Shown: piece by piece, positions 10,066-20,400 of the stretch
Position numbering within the stretch: position 1 is the first letter of the stretch
How the letters are laid out: each line of letters starts with the position of its first letter
Source: Methylophilaceae bacterium
GTDB taxonomy: Bacteria > Pseudomonadota > Gammaproteobacteria > Burkholderiales > Methylophilaceae
Direction: 5' to 3'
DNA length: 64,000 nucleotides
Assembly: GCA_013141125.1 (NCBI GenBank)
Contig: JABFRO010000001.1
Coordinates: forward strand, 1,054,001-1,118,000
Translations under genes and position numbers: made by a program
The notes under the pieces: generated by a model
What the model was told of the DNA's origin: nothing
The model's database searches: none
Seen by the model: the letters and a program-made list of their open reading frames with translations, nothing else

Positions 10066-10251
10066 TTAGCCGAGTATCAACAGCAGTAATGAACCCGCAA
10101 ACATTGATGCAAGTCCAACAAAGCGCAATTGACCATCAGTCATTTCAAGCATGCGCTGAAAAGTTTGCCGCCAGGCTTTCGGTGCGACCAGCGGCAAAAT
10201 CCCTTCCAGCACCAACAAAAGGCCAAAAGCACTCAGTAAAGTCGATTTCAA
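10066..10251 (-). CDS. DUF2065 small membrane protein
   Basis: A 61-residue inner membrane protein with two hydrophobic segments (about residues 5-24 and 42-60) separated by a short basic loop (PKAWRQTFQRM). It matches the DUF2065 (YjeT-type) family, which nearly always sits directly downstream of hflC; here it begins 17 bases after hflC. Function unknown; an association with the HflKC membrane complex is inferred from position only. Confidence 0.85.
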   Translation of the reverse strand: MKSTLLSAFGLLLVLEGILPLVAPKAWRQTFQRMLEMTDGQLRFVGLASMFAGSLLLLILG

Positions 10252-10268
10252 ACTTGGATTTTCTTGAT

Positions 10269-11144
10269 TTATTTAGTACGTGCGCCTGAACTGCGCATAT
10301 ATTTGAAAAACTCGGAATTAGGCTCCAGTACCATGACATCACTTTTACTCTTGAAGCTTTTGGTATAAGCCTCAAGACTGCGGTAGAAAGCATAAAACTC
10401 CGGGCTTTTGCCATAAGCGCTTGAGTAGGTTTCCGCAGCCTTGGCATCTCCCTCACCTTTGGTACGTTGCGCTTCACGAAAAGCTTCAGCAATAATCACT
10501 TCACGCTGCTTATCTGCGTCGGCGCGTATTTTCTCACTCGCACCGGCACCCTGCGAACGCAAGTCATTTGCCACACGTTTACGCTCTGCCTGCATACGCA
10601 GATAAACCGATTCGCTTACTTCTTGTGTTAAATCTACGCGTTTCAAACGTACATCCAGCACTTGAATGCCCATTTGACGTGCATCCCTGTCTGCACGTAG
10701 CCGCAAAATCTCCATAATTTTTTCGCGCTCACCCGACACTACATCATGAATAGTACGTTTACCAAATTCGGCACGTAAACCGTCGTTCACCTTCTGCGAC
10801 AAACGCTGCTCAGCTTTTGCTTCATCGCCATTCACCGAAACGTAGTATTGAACAGGATCAATAATCCGCCATTTTACGAATGAATCTACCAACACATTTT
10901 TCTTTTCACTGGTAATAAAACGATCTGGCTCAACCCAATCCAAGGTCACAATACGCTTATCCAGATATAACACGTTATCCACAAATGGGACTTTCAAATA
11001 AAGACCTGGCGATTTTTTAACCGCAACAAACTTTCCTAAACGCTTCACCAAAGCATATTCACGCTGATCGACAGTAAATGTAGATAAACTGAATACCAAC
11101 AAGGCGGCAATCACGCCCATTAACACCACACCCGGATTTTTCAT
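10269..11144 (-). CDS. hflC: HflC, SPFH/prohibitin protease modulator
   Basis: A 291-residue SPFH-domain protein with one N-terminal membrane segment (about residues 5-22) followed by a periplasmic band-7 domain and long coiled coil (KRVANDLRSQGAGASEKIRADADKQREVI split over the helix). It pairs with HflK in a large cage that surrounds and limits the FtsH protease. FTVDQREYALVKRLGK and the YAFYRSLEAY segment near the C-terminus are typical. It starts nine bases after hflK, so the two are co-translated at matched levels. Confidence 0.96.
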   Translation of the reverse strand: MKNPGVVLMGVIAALLVFSLSTFTVDQREYALVKRLGKFVAVKKSPGLYLKVPFVDNVLYLDKRIVTLDWVEPDRFITSEKKNVLVDSFVKWRIIDPVQYYVSVNGDEAKAEQRLSQKVNDGLRAEFGKRTIHDVVSGEREKIMEILRLRADRDARQMGIQVLDVRLKRVDLTQEVSESVYLRMQAERKRVANDLRSQGAGASEKIRADADKQREVIIAEAFREAQRTKGEGDAKAAETYSSAYGKSPEFYAFYRSLEAYTKSFKSKSDVMVLEPNSEFFKYMRSSGARTK

Positions 11145-11153
11145 TATTAACCT

Positions 11154-12359
11154 TTATCTTGATTCGCGATCGCGACTACGGGAAGTGTCGCGTGAACTCA
11201 AAGCACTTTCATTACTGGCAGCACCAGATTCAAGATGAATGCTTGTAGGCTGCGCAGCAGTTGCCCCGGCTACATTAGCACCACTGGCCGCAAGCAATTT
11301 ATCCAGTGGCAAATAAAGTAAACTATTACCGCCCTTTTGATCTACAACAACCTTGCTCACACTGGACATAATTTGTTCTTGCGCATCCAGGTATAACCGT
11401 TGACGTGTCACTTCTGGCGCACGTTGATACTGCGTTAACACTTGCTCAAAGCGACTGGCATTACCTTTGGCTTCGTTTTCAACCCGCAATTTGTAACCTT
11501 CAGCCTCGGCCAGCAGGCGAGAGGCATTACCGCGTGCTTTAGGGATAACATCATTGGCATACGCCTGGCCTTCGTTTTTCTGACGCTCAAGATCCTGATT
11601 AGCCTTGACTGCATCATCAAACGCCGCTTGCACTTGTTCCGGCGGTTGCGCATTTTGCATGGTGACGTTGACAACATTGATGCCTGATTTATAACGATCT
11701 AGCACATCCTGCATCAATTTTTTAGCGCGCGTAACAATCTCCTCCCGACCTTCATACAAGGCAAAATCCATTTTGCTTTTGCCGACAATTTCACGAATTG
11801 AGGTTTCCGCAACACCGCGCACAGCTGTTTCTTCCGGGCGTTCGCCACGCGGATTGAAACGATTGTTAAACAGGAAATCCGTTTCGCTTTTTAAATTGTA
11901 TTGCACCGCGAATTGCAAATCGATAATGTTCTCATCGTCAGTCAGCATTAATGATTCATGCGGCTCTTTACCCCGTGACGAGCCAGCCTCGCTAGAGCGG
12001 TAGCCAACTTCCAGTGTACGCACCTGCTGTATATTAACCTTGGTAACACTCTCAACCGGATACGGAAAATGCCAACGCGGACCTTCCTTGGTGGTTTCTA
12101 CATATTCGCCAAAGCGCTGAACAACGCCGCGTGAACCTTGATCCACTATATAAAAACCGGATGCCAGCCAGATAATCGCCACCAAACCTACCACAGGCAA
12201 CACAGGAATACTCACGCTTTCAGGCGCTGGGGGTTGGTTCCCACTTTTTTTGCCTCCACCAAACAAACCATTCAGTTTGCGGGTGAAATCACGCATCACC
12301 TCGTCCAAATCTGGCGGGCCGCCATCATTGCGGTTGCCCCAACCGGGATCTTTAGCCAT
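11154..12359 (-). CDS. hflK: HflK, SPFH/prohibitin protease modulator
   Basis: Partner of HflC. The 401-residue protein starts with a glycine-rich cytoplasmic segment (about 1-50, with PPDLDEVMRDFTRKLNGLFGG), one membrane segment (about 52-72, VLPVVGLVAIIWLASGFYIV), then the SPFH domain (QGSRGVVQRFGEY onward) and a coiled coil rich in Ala/Glu/Lys. The C-terminus is a serine/arginine-rich tail (about 375-401) that looks disordered. It lies between hflX and hflC in the standard order. Confidence 0.96.
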   Translation of the reverse strand: MAKDPGWGNRNDGGPPDLDEVMRDFTRKLNGLFGGGKKSGNQPPAPESVSIPVLPVVGLVAIIWLASGFYIVDQGSRGVVQRFGEYVETTKEGPRWHFPYPVESVTKVNIQQVRTLEVGYRSSEAGSSRGKEPHESLMLTDDENIIDLQFAVQYNLKSETDFLFNNRFNPRGERPEETAVRGVAETSIREIVGKSKMDFALYEGREEIVTRAKKLMQDVLDRYKSGINVVNVTMQNAQPPEQVQAAFDDAVKANQDLERQKNEGQAYANDVIPKARGNASRLLAEAEGYKLRVENEAKGNASRFEQVLTQYQRAPEVTRQRLYLDAQEQIMSSVSKVVVDQKGGNSLLYLPLDKLLAASGANVAGATAAQPTSIHLESGAASNESALSSRDTSRSRDRESR

Positions 12360-12424
12360 CTACCACTCCAATAAACTGGTTATAAAACGAAATTAACTTA
12401 CTGCCAACTCAATATAAAATTCAA

Positions 12425-13552
12425 TTATGCGTAGCTACTTGCTTCCGTTAATTGTTTTAGCAAGTGCTGCAAATGTTCACTGATTACCAGCCGCACCAGA
12501 TCTAAACCTTCACCCGTTTTGGCTGAAATGCGAACTTTGCCAATTCTACCATATTCGTCACGCTCCAGCCCCGGCGCGAGGCCAAGGCGATCAATCTGGT
12601 TAAGCACTAGCACTTGTGGCACTTGCGCTGCGCCGATTTCTTCCAGCACACGATTTACCTGCAAAATTTGTTCATCACGATTGCTACTGGCCGCATCTAC
12701 CACATGCAATAGCAAATCAGCCTGCGCGGCTTCTTCCAGCGTGGCACCAAAAGCTTCAACCAAGGCATGCGGTAGATGCTTGATAAAACCCACGGTATCC
12801 GACAAAATAACCGCGCCACCTTCCGGCATGAATATTTTCCGAGAAGTAGTATCCAGCGTTGCGAACAATTGATCGGCTGTAAAAGCACCAGATTGCGTGA
12901 GCTGATTAAAAAGCGTGGATTTTCCTGCATTGGTATAGCCGACCAGAGAAACTGACATAACTTGCGAACGCCTGCGGGCGCGACGTTGCAGATTGCGCGT
13001 TTTTTTCAACTTATCCAGTTTTTCACGCAAACCCTTGATGCGCACACGCAACATGCGCCTATCCAGTTCCAGCTGAGTCTCACCCGGGCCGCCACGCACG
13101 CCAATCCCACCTTTTTGCCGCTCCAAATGAGTCCAGCCACGTACCAGACGCGTAGACAAATGCTCCAGTTGCGCCAGCTCTACTTGCAACTTACCTTCAT
13201 GGCTTTGGGCACGTTGCGCAAAAATATCCAGTATCAGACCAGTGCGATCCGCCACGCGACATTCCAACAGACGCTCCAGATTGCGTTGCTGGGATGGACT
13301 GAGATCATGATTAAACACCGCCACCTGTGAACTTGTCGCTTTCATTGCAAGTGACAATTCATCCGCTTTGCCCGTGCCGATAAAGTATTTGGCATCCGGC
13401 CGTGGACGGCGACCCTCAACCGTGCCACGCACTTGCATTCCTGCACTTATCGCCAGCTGACGCAACTCCTCCAGACTTTCCTGATAATCCGTCTCACCAA
13501 AATCAAGACTCACCAAAACTGCGGCATCACCGCCACTTGGCCGGTCAAACAC
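12425..13552 (-). CDS. hflX: GTPase HflX
   Basis: Ribosome-associated GTPase that splits stalled 70S ribosomes, notably in heat stress. The 375-residue protein has an N-terminal HflX domain (about 1-190, including the GTGK-x-DEL segment) with a basic helical linker (KLKKTRNLQRRARRR), then the G domain: G1 GYTNAGKST, G3 DTVGF, G4 NQID. It is slightly shorter than E. coli HflX (426). It starts 40 bases after hfq, the conserved order. Confidence 0.96.
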   Translation of the reverse strand: MFDRPSGGDAAVLVSLDFGETDYQESLEELRQLAISAGMQVRGTVEGRRPRPDAKYFIGTGKADELSLAMKATSSQVAVFNHDLSPSQQRNLERLLECRVADRTGLILDIFAQRAQSHEGKLQVELAQLEHLSTRLVRGWTHLERQKGGIGVRGGPGETQLELDRRMLRVRIKGLREKLDKLKKTRNLQRRARRRSQVMSVSLVGYTNAGKSTLFNQLTQSGAFTADQLFATLDTTSRKIFMPEGGAVILSDTVGFIKHLPHALVEAFGATLEEAAQADLLLHVVDAASSNRDEQILQVNRVLEEIGAAQVPQVLVLNQIDRLGLAPGLERDEYGRIGKVRISAKTGEGLDLVRLVISEHLQHLLKQLTEASSYA

Positions 13553-13592
13553 AGCGGAGGTTTATGATCAAATCAAGCATCCCTGTCATTCA

Positions 13593-13862
13593 TTAAACTT
13601 CGTCGGCTTGACCGTGGTTAACATTATTCAGGTTATCCTGACTATGCGGAATAGTTACCAAACGTCCAGGAACTATGGTCGATATGGCGTGCTTGTACAC
13701 CATTTGGGTGACAGTATTTTTCAGCAAAATAACGTACTGATCAAAAGAATCGACCTGACCTTGCAACTTGATACCGTTAACCAAGTAAATGGAAACCGGC
13801 ACATGTTCCTTGCGCAGGATATTCAAAAATGGGTCTTGTAACATCTGCCCTTTTACGCTCAT
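13593..13862 (-). CDS. hfq: RNA chaperone Hfq
   Basis: An 89-residue Sm-like protein that pairs small RNAs with mRNAs. Sm1 ([18 protein letters not shown] onward) and Sm2 (YKHAIST) are intact. The C-terminal tail after about residue 68 is short and slightly acidic, as in betaproteobacteria. AAGGAG lies a few bases before the ATG. The leader contains the 23-base tandem repeat at 13885-13930. This is the first gene of the run that continues to mfnB. Confidence 0.97.
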   Translation of the reverse strand: MSVKGQMLQDPFLNILRKEHVPVSIYLVNGIKLQGQVDSFDQYVILLKNTVTQMVYKHAISTIVPGRLVTIPHSQDNLNNVNHGQADEV

Positions 13863-13884
13863 ATTTAGAGCTCCTTAATTTAGC

Positions 13885-13930
13885 TTATGGGTTAAGTATT
13901 ATTTTACTTATGGGTTGAGTATTACTTTAC
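13885..13930. repeat. Two abutting 23-bp direct repeats in the hfq leader
   Basis: TTATGGGTTAAGTATTATTTTAC (13885-13907, given here in parts as TTATGGGTTAAG and TATTATTTTAC) is followed directly by a copy at 13908-13930 with two changes. Each unit contains a TAATACT-type -10-like element on the minus strand, so it may duplicate promoter or binding-site elements for hfq. No function is proven. Confidence 0.75.
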
Positions 13931-13982
13931 AAGTGCAACAAACTACACACTGTAACAAACTGTACGTGAAAACTTAAGCTCG

Positions 13983-14048
13983 GGCTAGTGTTTACTTTGC
14001 ATGAAGATATTTTCTAAAAGCTTTCATGTGTAACGCTGGACACTAGCC
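13983..14048. other. Long imperfect hairpin at the gltX 3' end
   Basis: Nine-base arms GGCTAGTGT (13983-13991) and ACACTAGCC (14040-14048) enclose a further imperfect stem (TTAC...CATGAAG against CTTTCATG...GTAA). The outer arm overlaps the gltX stop codon. There is no T-run, so a classical terminator is unlikely; it could be an mRNA 3'-end structure or a small structured RNA. Confidence 0.5.
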
Positions 14049-15449
14049 AATACGAGTCCTGATTCGAGATAAAGTTTCATCCCGCCCCAACAGAGCCATC
14101 ACTGCATCTATGCTGGGAGATTGCGCGCCACCCGTAAGCAAAATCCTGAGCGGCATGGCGACTTTCGGAAACTTAAGCGCATTACTCTTCACTGCATGCT
14201 CGATTTCGGCATGAATCGCTTCTGCCGTCCAGTCTACGGTTGCCAAACGCTCGGCTAATGCCAGAATAATGGGCACAATTTCTGCTGTGATATGTTTTTC
14301 TGCAGCGACTGTATCAAGCTGGGGTAGTTGATAAAAATAAGCCACGCTATTCGCCAGCTCATTCAGGGTGTTGGCGCGTTCGCGATACAACGCTACAACA
14401 CCCTGCAAGTCTGGCGCATCAGCCGCGACAATGCCAGACACCGCCAGTCGCTTGCTCACTTCCAGCGCCAGATAATCCAAACTAGCCTGCTTGATGTAAT
14501 GCGCATTCAGCCAGTTCAATTTCTCGGTATTAAACTGCGCGGCAGATGGCGTAATGTGATCCAGATCAAACCACTGGCAAAACTGTTCCATGCTGAAAAT
14601 TTCTTCATCACCGTGTGACCAACCCAGCCGCGCCAGATAATTCAGCACCGCTTCAGGCAAATAGCCGTCTTCGTCATATTGCATCACACTCACCGCACCA
14701 TGGCGCTTGGAAAGCTTCTGCCCATCGCCACCCAATATCATGGAAAGATGTGCATAAGCAGGAACAGTCGCCCCCAGCGCCTGCAACATATTGATTTGGC
14801 GAGGCGTGTTGTTGACATGGTCATCACCGCGAATCACCTGGGTGATGCCCATGTCATTATCATCCACCACTACACAAAAATTATACGTAGGGGTGCCATC
14901 ATCACGCGCGATAATCAAGTCATCCAACTCCGTGTTGGAAATAGAAATACGGCCTTTGACCAAATCATCCCAAGCCACAACGCCGGTTTGCGGATTTTTG
15001 AAACGCACCACAGGCGCAACACCTTCCGGGATTGATGGTAAAGTTTTACCTAGCTCCGGCCGCCACAAACCGTCATAGCGCGGCTTTACACCTTCCGTCA
15101 TTTGACGTTCACGCAACGCATCCAGCTCTTCCCGGCTGCAATAACAGTGATAGGCTTTGCCTTCATCCAGCATTTGCGTGATGACTTCCCTGTAGCGCGC
15201 CATACGCTGCATTTGATAAAAAGGGCCTTCATCCCAATTTAAACCCAGCCAGTTCATGCCATCCAGAATAGCTTGCACGGCTTCGGGGGTAGAGCGCGCA
15301 ACATCGGTATCCTCGATGCGTAAAATAAAATCACCACCATGCTTGCGCGCATAAGCCCAGGAAAACAAGGCCGTACGCGCGCCTCCAATATGTAAAAAGC
15401 CAGTCGGACTGGGAGCAAAACGTGTGCGGATAATTTTTTTGTCAGTCAT
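14043..15449 (-). CDS. gltX: Glutamyl-tRNA synthetase
   Basis: Charges tRNA-Glu. Class I signatures are intact: the HIGH-type motif in [13 protein letters not shown] near the N-terminus and KLSKRHG in [22 protein letters not shown] lies in the Zn-associated loop region, though a full zinc site is not obvious. The ATG at 15449 (468 aa) gives the usual short lead to [10 protein letters not shown]; an ATG four codons upstream (15461) is also possible, and neither has a clear ribosome binding site. The gene stands alone, divergent from the PilZ-like gene across 233 bases. Confidence 0.95.
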   Translation of the reverse strand: MTDKKIIRTRFAPSPTGFLHIGGARTALFSWAYARKHGGDFILRIEDTDVARSTPEAVQAILDGMNWLGLNWDEGPFYQMQRMARYREVITQMLDEGKAYHCYCSREELDALRERQMTEGVKPRYDGLWRPELGKTLPSIPEGVAPVVRFKNPQTGVVAWDDLVKGRISISNTELDDLIIARDDGTPTYNFCVVVDDNDMGITQVIRGDDHVNNTPRQINMLQALGATVPAYAHLSMILGGDGQKLSKRHGAVSVMQYDEDGYLPEAVLNYLARLGWSHGDEEIFSMEQFCQWFDLDHITPSAAQFNTEKLNWLNAHYIKQASLDYLALEVSKRLAVSGIVAADAPDLQGVVALYRERANTLNELANSVAYFYQLPQLDTVAAEKHITAEIVPIILALAERLATVDWTAEAIHAEIEHAVKSNALKFPKVAMPLRILLTGGAQSPSIDAVMALLGRDETLSRIRTRIG

Positions 15450-15682
15450 GAGAGATAGCATAAATTAAAGGCACAATTCTAGCACGGCAGTGCCTTCTAC
15501 GGATTTGAACTCAAGACGTTTGAAAATTCAATTTACATCACCAACAATAAAATCCGCATGAAAAATTGATTAAATTACACTGAAAGTACATTGAATCATT
15601 CAAGCTTTACGCATTTAGCCTTATTATTGCGTAGCATTGCAACTTACACTCAATCCCTCTTATATATTGAAAATTCAGCCGA

Positions 15683-17365
15683 ATGAAATCATTATTTAAA
15701 CGCCTTTTCAACGCCAAAAAACAAGATCAGAAAACCTTTGATTTAAGCTGGATGGATGGGTTGAGTGATTTGGATGATTTAAGCGCCGTGCAATCCATCA
15801 CGCAGCATCTAACCCTGCTCACCAATGATGGAACCTTATCGCGCGAACAACGCGCACTTGCACTCCTGCATATTGATACACATAGCCATGTTTTGATGGA
15901 TAAAATAACAACGCAATATGTCAAGTTTGATCATTTGCGTCCCGAGCTGGAAGCCAGGTTTTGGGAAACGGCTTATTATTATTACCGCCACTTATTTACC
16001 GCTTATTTCAACGCAGTTTTTGATTCCACACATCCAGAGAAATCATCAACATTGGGTACTGTTCAATTAGAAACTGTAATCTGGAGCTGCTTACATGCTG
16101 GCTCCATGATGAATAAATGGCGCTATTTCAAGCGGCTCCCCGCGCCCGACAAAACCTGGTTGCAAATCTTCAAACTGCTTCAATTAGCCGAGCAACAGGC
16201 ACTGCTTGAAATTCCAATTCAAATCAGTGAAGACGAGCCGGGGTCAAGTATAGGCGAATCACTCATTCAAGCTTTTATGCTGGATAGCTTGCTCGAAACC
16301 GGGATGTCTAAAAATCACCTGGAAACATCGCAACAACTGCTGAAGATTTGGCTTAAAAATTCACGCATTTACAAGAGCCAAAATAACAACAAATTTATAT
16401 TTTATGTCGATATTACGCAAGATAGAGGGGCTCGAAGATTGCGTGAGTTAGCAGCTACTCCTGATTTTCGTTTTTGGGATACCACTTTGATATCCAACCG
16501 AATATCAACTGTTCAAGCTACTATCGCCAATAAAGAATCGCTAAAAATCTATGGATTAGGTGAAATCGCGGATAGCCCAACACTTTCAGAATTACTACAA
16601 CTGCTTGATACCGCATGGTCAAACACCATGTACCAAAGACAGCGTAGAAAGGAAAAACGCATTGCTATCAGCAAACCGGTGATGGCTGTTTACGGCATTG
16701 AGCATGTGCTAAAACTGATGCGACAAATCTCTAACCAAAACGTGCTCAAAGGAGCTAAAGGGATAGGCAACGACAAGTCATTTGAAGATCGTCTGGCATC
16801 ACACCATGTTGGCAAGCCATTGGCGGTTAACCAATTTTTTGAGAAAGGCAATGAACAATGGATCATTGTCAATGAAAGCGAGCAAGGTTGCGGTGCCTTA
16901 GTCAACAACAACCTGGATAGCAATTTAAAAATTGAAAATCTTGTTGGTTTGGTAACACAAGATAGTCATAAAGAAGTCATGGTCGGTGTCATTAAAAATA
17001 TCAAGCCCTTACCCAATAACCAGTTGCGCATCGGCATCTATATATTCACCAAAAAAGCCTATTGGGTTGAAATGTCGCTTCTTGAATGCAAACCTCAAAA
17101 TCAGTTATTGGAAGAAAGTGTAAACATCAATACAAGTATCATTGACAATTTGTATCCTGAGTTTTTCGCCATCTACCTATCCCCTGAAAACGGCATCACC
17201 AAAACGCCTTCTCTGCTCATACCCAGATTGGAATTTCAGCAAAATAGCTTTTACCAAATCACACTTCATGGGGAAAAATTACGCGTGCAACTGGATCAGA
17301 TTCTGGATGCAAAAAATGATTGGGTACGTGTAAACTACCCTCTGACAGGCAATGAAAGTGGCTAA
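15683..17365 (+). CDS. Conserved protein with PilZ-like c-di-GMP signature at its C-terminal half
   Basis: A 560-residue cytoplasmic protein with no signal peptide or membrane segment. Residues 1-300 are helical and not recognised. Residues about 315-330 contain RQRRKEKR (an RxxxR pattern), and residues 397-402 read NESEQG in the setting NESEQGCGAL; together these match the two PilZ signatures (RxxxR and [D/N]xSxxG) that bind cyclic di-GMP. The two parts are about 75 residues apart, more than in a simple PilZ domain, because an extra segment is inserted. Two GGDEF genes lie in the same window. c-di-GMP binding is an inference. Confidence 0.6.
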   Translation: MKSLFKRLFNAKKQDQKTFDLSWMDGLSDLDDLSAVQSITQHLTLLTNDGTLSREQRALALLHIDTHSHVLMDKITTQYVKFDHLRPELEARFWETAYYYYRHLFTAYFNAVFDSTHPEKSSTLGTVQLETVIWSCLHAGSMMNKWRYFKRLPAPDKTWLQIFKLLQLAEQQALLEIPIQISEDEPGSSIGESLIQAFMLDSLLETGMSKNHLETSQQLLKIWLKNSRIYKSQNNNKFIFYVDITQDRGARRLRELAATPDFRFWDTTLISNRISTVQATIANKESLKIYGLGEIADSPTLSELLQLLDTAWSNTMYQRQRRKEKRIAISKPVMAVYGIEHVLKLMRQISNQNVLKGAKGIGNDKSFEDRLASHHVGKPLAVNQFFEKGNEQWIIVNESEQGCGALVNNNLDSNLKIENLVGLVTQDSHKEVMVGVIKNIKPLPNNQLRIGIYIFTKKAYWVEMSLLECKPQNQLLEESVNINTSIIDNLYPEFFAIYLSPENGITKTPSLLIPRLEFQQNSFYQITLHGEKLRVQLDQILDAKNDWVRVNYPLTGNESG

Positions 17366-17438
17366 TTCGCTGCAGACTAAGCTTGCAGCTTCTCAAATCT
17401 GGCAGGCGGCTATCAAGAGAATCAGGATCAAGTTTTAA

Positions 17439-20400
17439 TTAAACCTTACTCAACTCCCCCCAAATCTTCTCCAGCCGCTTCACCGATACCGGAAAAGGTG
17501 TTTTTAACTCCTGGGCAAATACGGATACGCGCAATTCTTCTATCAACCAGCGGAAATTCAGCAAATCCGGCGTGACTTTATCCGCCTTGCTTTGCTTCTC
17601 CAGCAGTGCTTCCCAGTTTTGCCATAAAACGCCAACCGCCTGCGCATTTTTGCCGTCGCGCTCCGGGTTGCTCGGATGTTTTTCTATACGCAAACGCAAT
17701 GCTTTCAGATAGCGCGGCAGATGTTGCAAGGATTCCCACGGTGTTTGGCTGAAACAATGCTTATACACCAGCTTGCCGATTTGCTGTTCCACATCGCGCT
17801 TGAGGCGGTTGACGGTCGCTGGCATCTGGCCTTGTTTGGCAATCAGCAGCTGATATTCACTCACCACCGCCTGCACTATGCGCATCAAGCCTTCCGTTAC
17901 CGCTGGCAGGCGCGTGCGGGCGCGTTGTTTCAAGGTCATGAAGGCCTGATTGCTTCTGGGCAGCTCATCCTCACCAATAAAAGCGCGGTCGGCTATGGTT
18001 GCAACCAGGTCTTCTTTCAAATCATCGCTATTGATAATGTTGCGCAAAATCAAGGCATGTTGGGTAAAGCCGGGCAAACTTTTTTCCAGCTGTTTCATCT
18101 GCTCTTTCAGCTCAAAACGCATCAACCGGCACACACCGGTGCGGTGCGATTTCAAGGCGGCGGCTTCGGTATCAAACAGCTTGACCGCCACACTGTCAAT
18201 ATTATCTTCCAGCGCCGGATAGCCGGTGAGCTGACGGCCATCGCGCTGAAAACTTAAAGTCTGCGGCAAATCACCAAAATCCCATTGCTTGAGCCCGCTT
18301 TTTTCAATATCCGGCGAAGCTGATCTAAACGTGAGCTGCGCCGCCTGCCCCAATTGCTGTTTCAGTGCGTTCCAGTCACGCCCTGTTGCCAGCTCACGTC
18401 CGGCATCATCGACAATGCTGAAATTCATCAGATTATGCGCGGGCAAATCTTGCAGTTGCCAGTCGTCATTGGAAATTTTAAGTGTGGTGCGCTGCAAAAT
18501 GTAGTCGGATAGGTGTGGCAGCAATTGGCCTTCGCCGAATTTCACGTTCTCCAGAAATCCGGTGACAAATTCCGGTACCGGCACGCAGACGCGGCGCATG
18601 GTTTTCGGTAGCGCCTTAATCAGACCGGTGATTTTCTCGCGTATCATGCCCGGCACCAGCCATTGTGCACGGCTGGCATCCAGCTGATTTAACAGCGCCA
18701 GCGGCACCGTGGCGGTAACACCGTCCAGCGCATGATTTGGTTCAAAACGATATTTCAGCGACAACTCTGCGCCGTCCAGGTTAAAAGTTTCAGGAAACTG
18801 CGCCTCGGTAATGCCTGCCGCACCATGGCGCATAAGGTCATCTTTGCTCAGATAAAGCAGCCTGGGATTGTCTTGCTCTGCACTTTGTCGCCATTTTTCA
18901 AAACCGGCACCGTTGACAATATCAGCCGGAACGCGCGCATCGTAAAACGCAAACAGCACGTATTCATCCACTAGCACATCCTGCCGCCGCGCTTTATGTT
19001 CCAGCTCTTCAATTTCGGCAATCAGTTTACGGTTCGCCTCAAAAAACGGCGCGCGCGTATCAAATTCCATATTTGCCAGCGCTTCACGGATGAAAATCTC
19101 GCGCGCTTCCTGTGGGTTGATTGCACCGTAATGCACGCGGCGTTTGGGGATAATGGTCAAGCCATATAAAGACACGCGCTCCCAGGCCACCACCTGCGCC
19201 GGTTTACGCTCCCAGCGCGGATCGGTGTAATCGCTCTGCGTAAGCCCCCGCGCCAGCGGCTCTATCCAATCCGGCTCAATTCTGGCCACGCCGCGTGCGT
19301 AGAGTTTGGCAGTTTCCATCAGCTCTGCTGTCAGCACCCATTTGGGGCGTGTTTTTTTCAAACTGGAACCCGGCGCAACATGAAAACGTATGCCGCGCGC
19401 GCCCAGATAACTGTCCGCCTCGCCGTCCTTGAAGCCAATATTGCCCAGCAAGCCCGCCAGCAAGGCGCGGTGTATCTGCTCGTAGGTTGCATCTTCGGTA
19501 TTGGCGTGAAAATCCATTTCACCAACGATGCTGGCAATCTGCCCGTGCAGTTCACGCCATTCTTTCAAACGCAGAAAAGACAAAAAGTGGCTATGGCAAT
19601 TATTCAATAATTCGCGGTTGGATTTTTTATGTTTAAGTGCTTCATCATAAAACGTCCACAGCTTGAGAAAACCCATGAAATCGGAACGTTCATCGGCAAA
19701 TTTGGCATGTGCCTGATCCGCCGCCTCGCGCTTATCCATAGGCCGTTCACGCGGGTCTTGTATGCTCAGCACGCTGGCAATAATCAGAATTTCACGCAGA
19801 CAGTTTTCACGTTTGGCCGCCAGTATCATGCGCCCCACGCGCGGATCCAGCGGCAGTTTGGCCAGTTGTTGACCGAGTTCGGTAATCTGGCGGCTGGCAT
19901 CCACCGCGCCCAATTCCTGCAACAACTGATAACCGTCGCTAATCAAACGGCTGCTGGGCGCTTCTATAAAGGGGAAATTTTCCACATCGCCCAGTTTGAG
20001 CGCGGCCATGCGCAGAATCACGGAAGCCAGCGAAGAACGCAAAATCTCGGGATCGGTATATTCGGAACGCGCGTTGAAATCTGCCTCGGAATATAGCCGC
20101 ACGCAAATGCCGTTGGAAACCCGGCCGCAACGCCCTGCCCGCTGGCGTGCCGCTGCCTGCGAGATTTTTTCGATCTGCAATTGCTCCACCTTGGCACGCG
20201 AGCTATAGCGATTCACCCGCGCCAGACCGGCATCAATCACATATTTGATACCCGGCACCGTGAGCGAGGTTTCCGCCACATTGGTGGCCAGCACAATGCG
20301 CCGCCCGTTGCTACCGCGAAAAATCTTTTGCTGATCCTCAATCGACAAGCGCGCAAACAGCGGCAGAATTTCATAACCTTTGGGATGATGCTTGCGCAAA

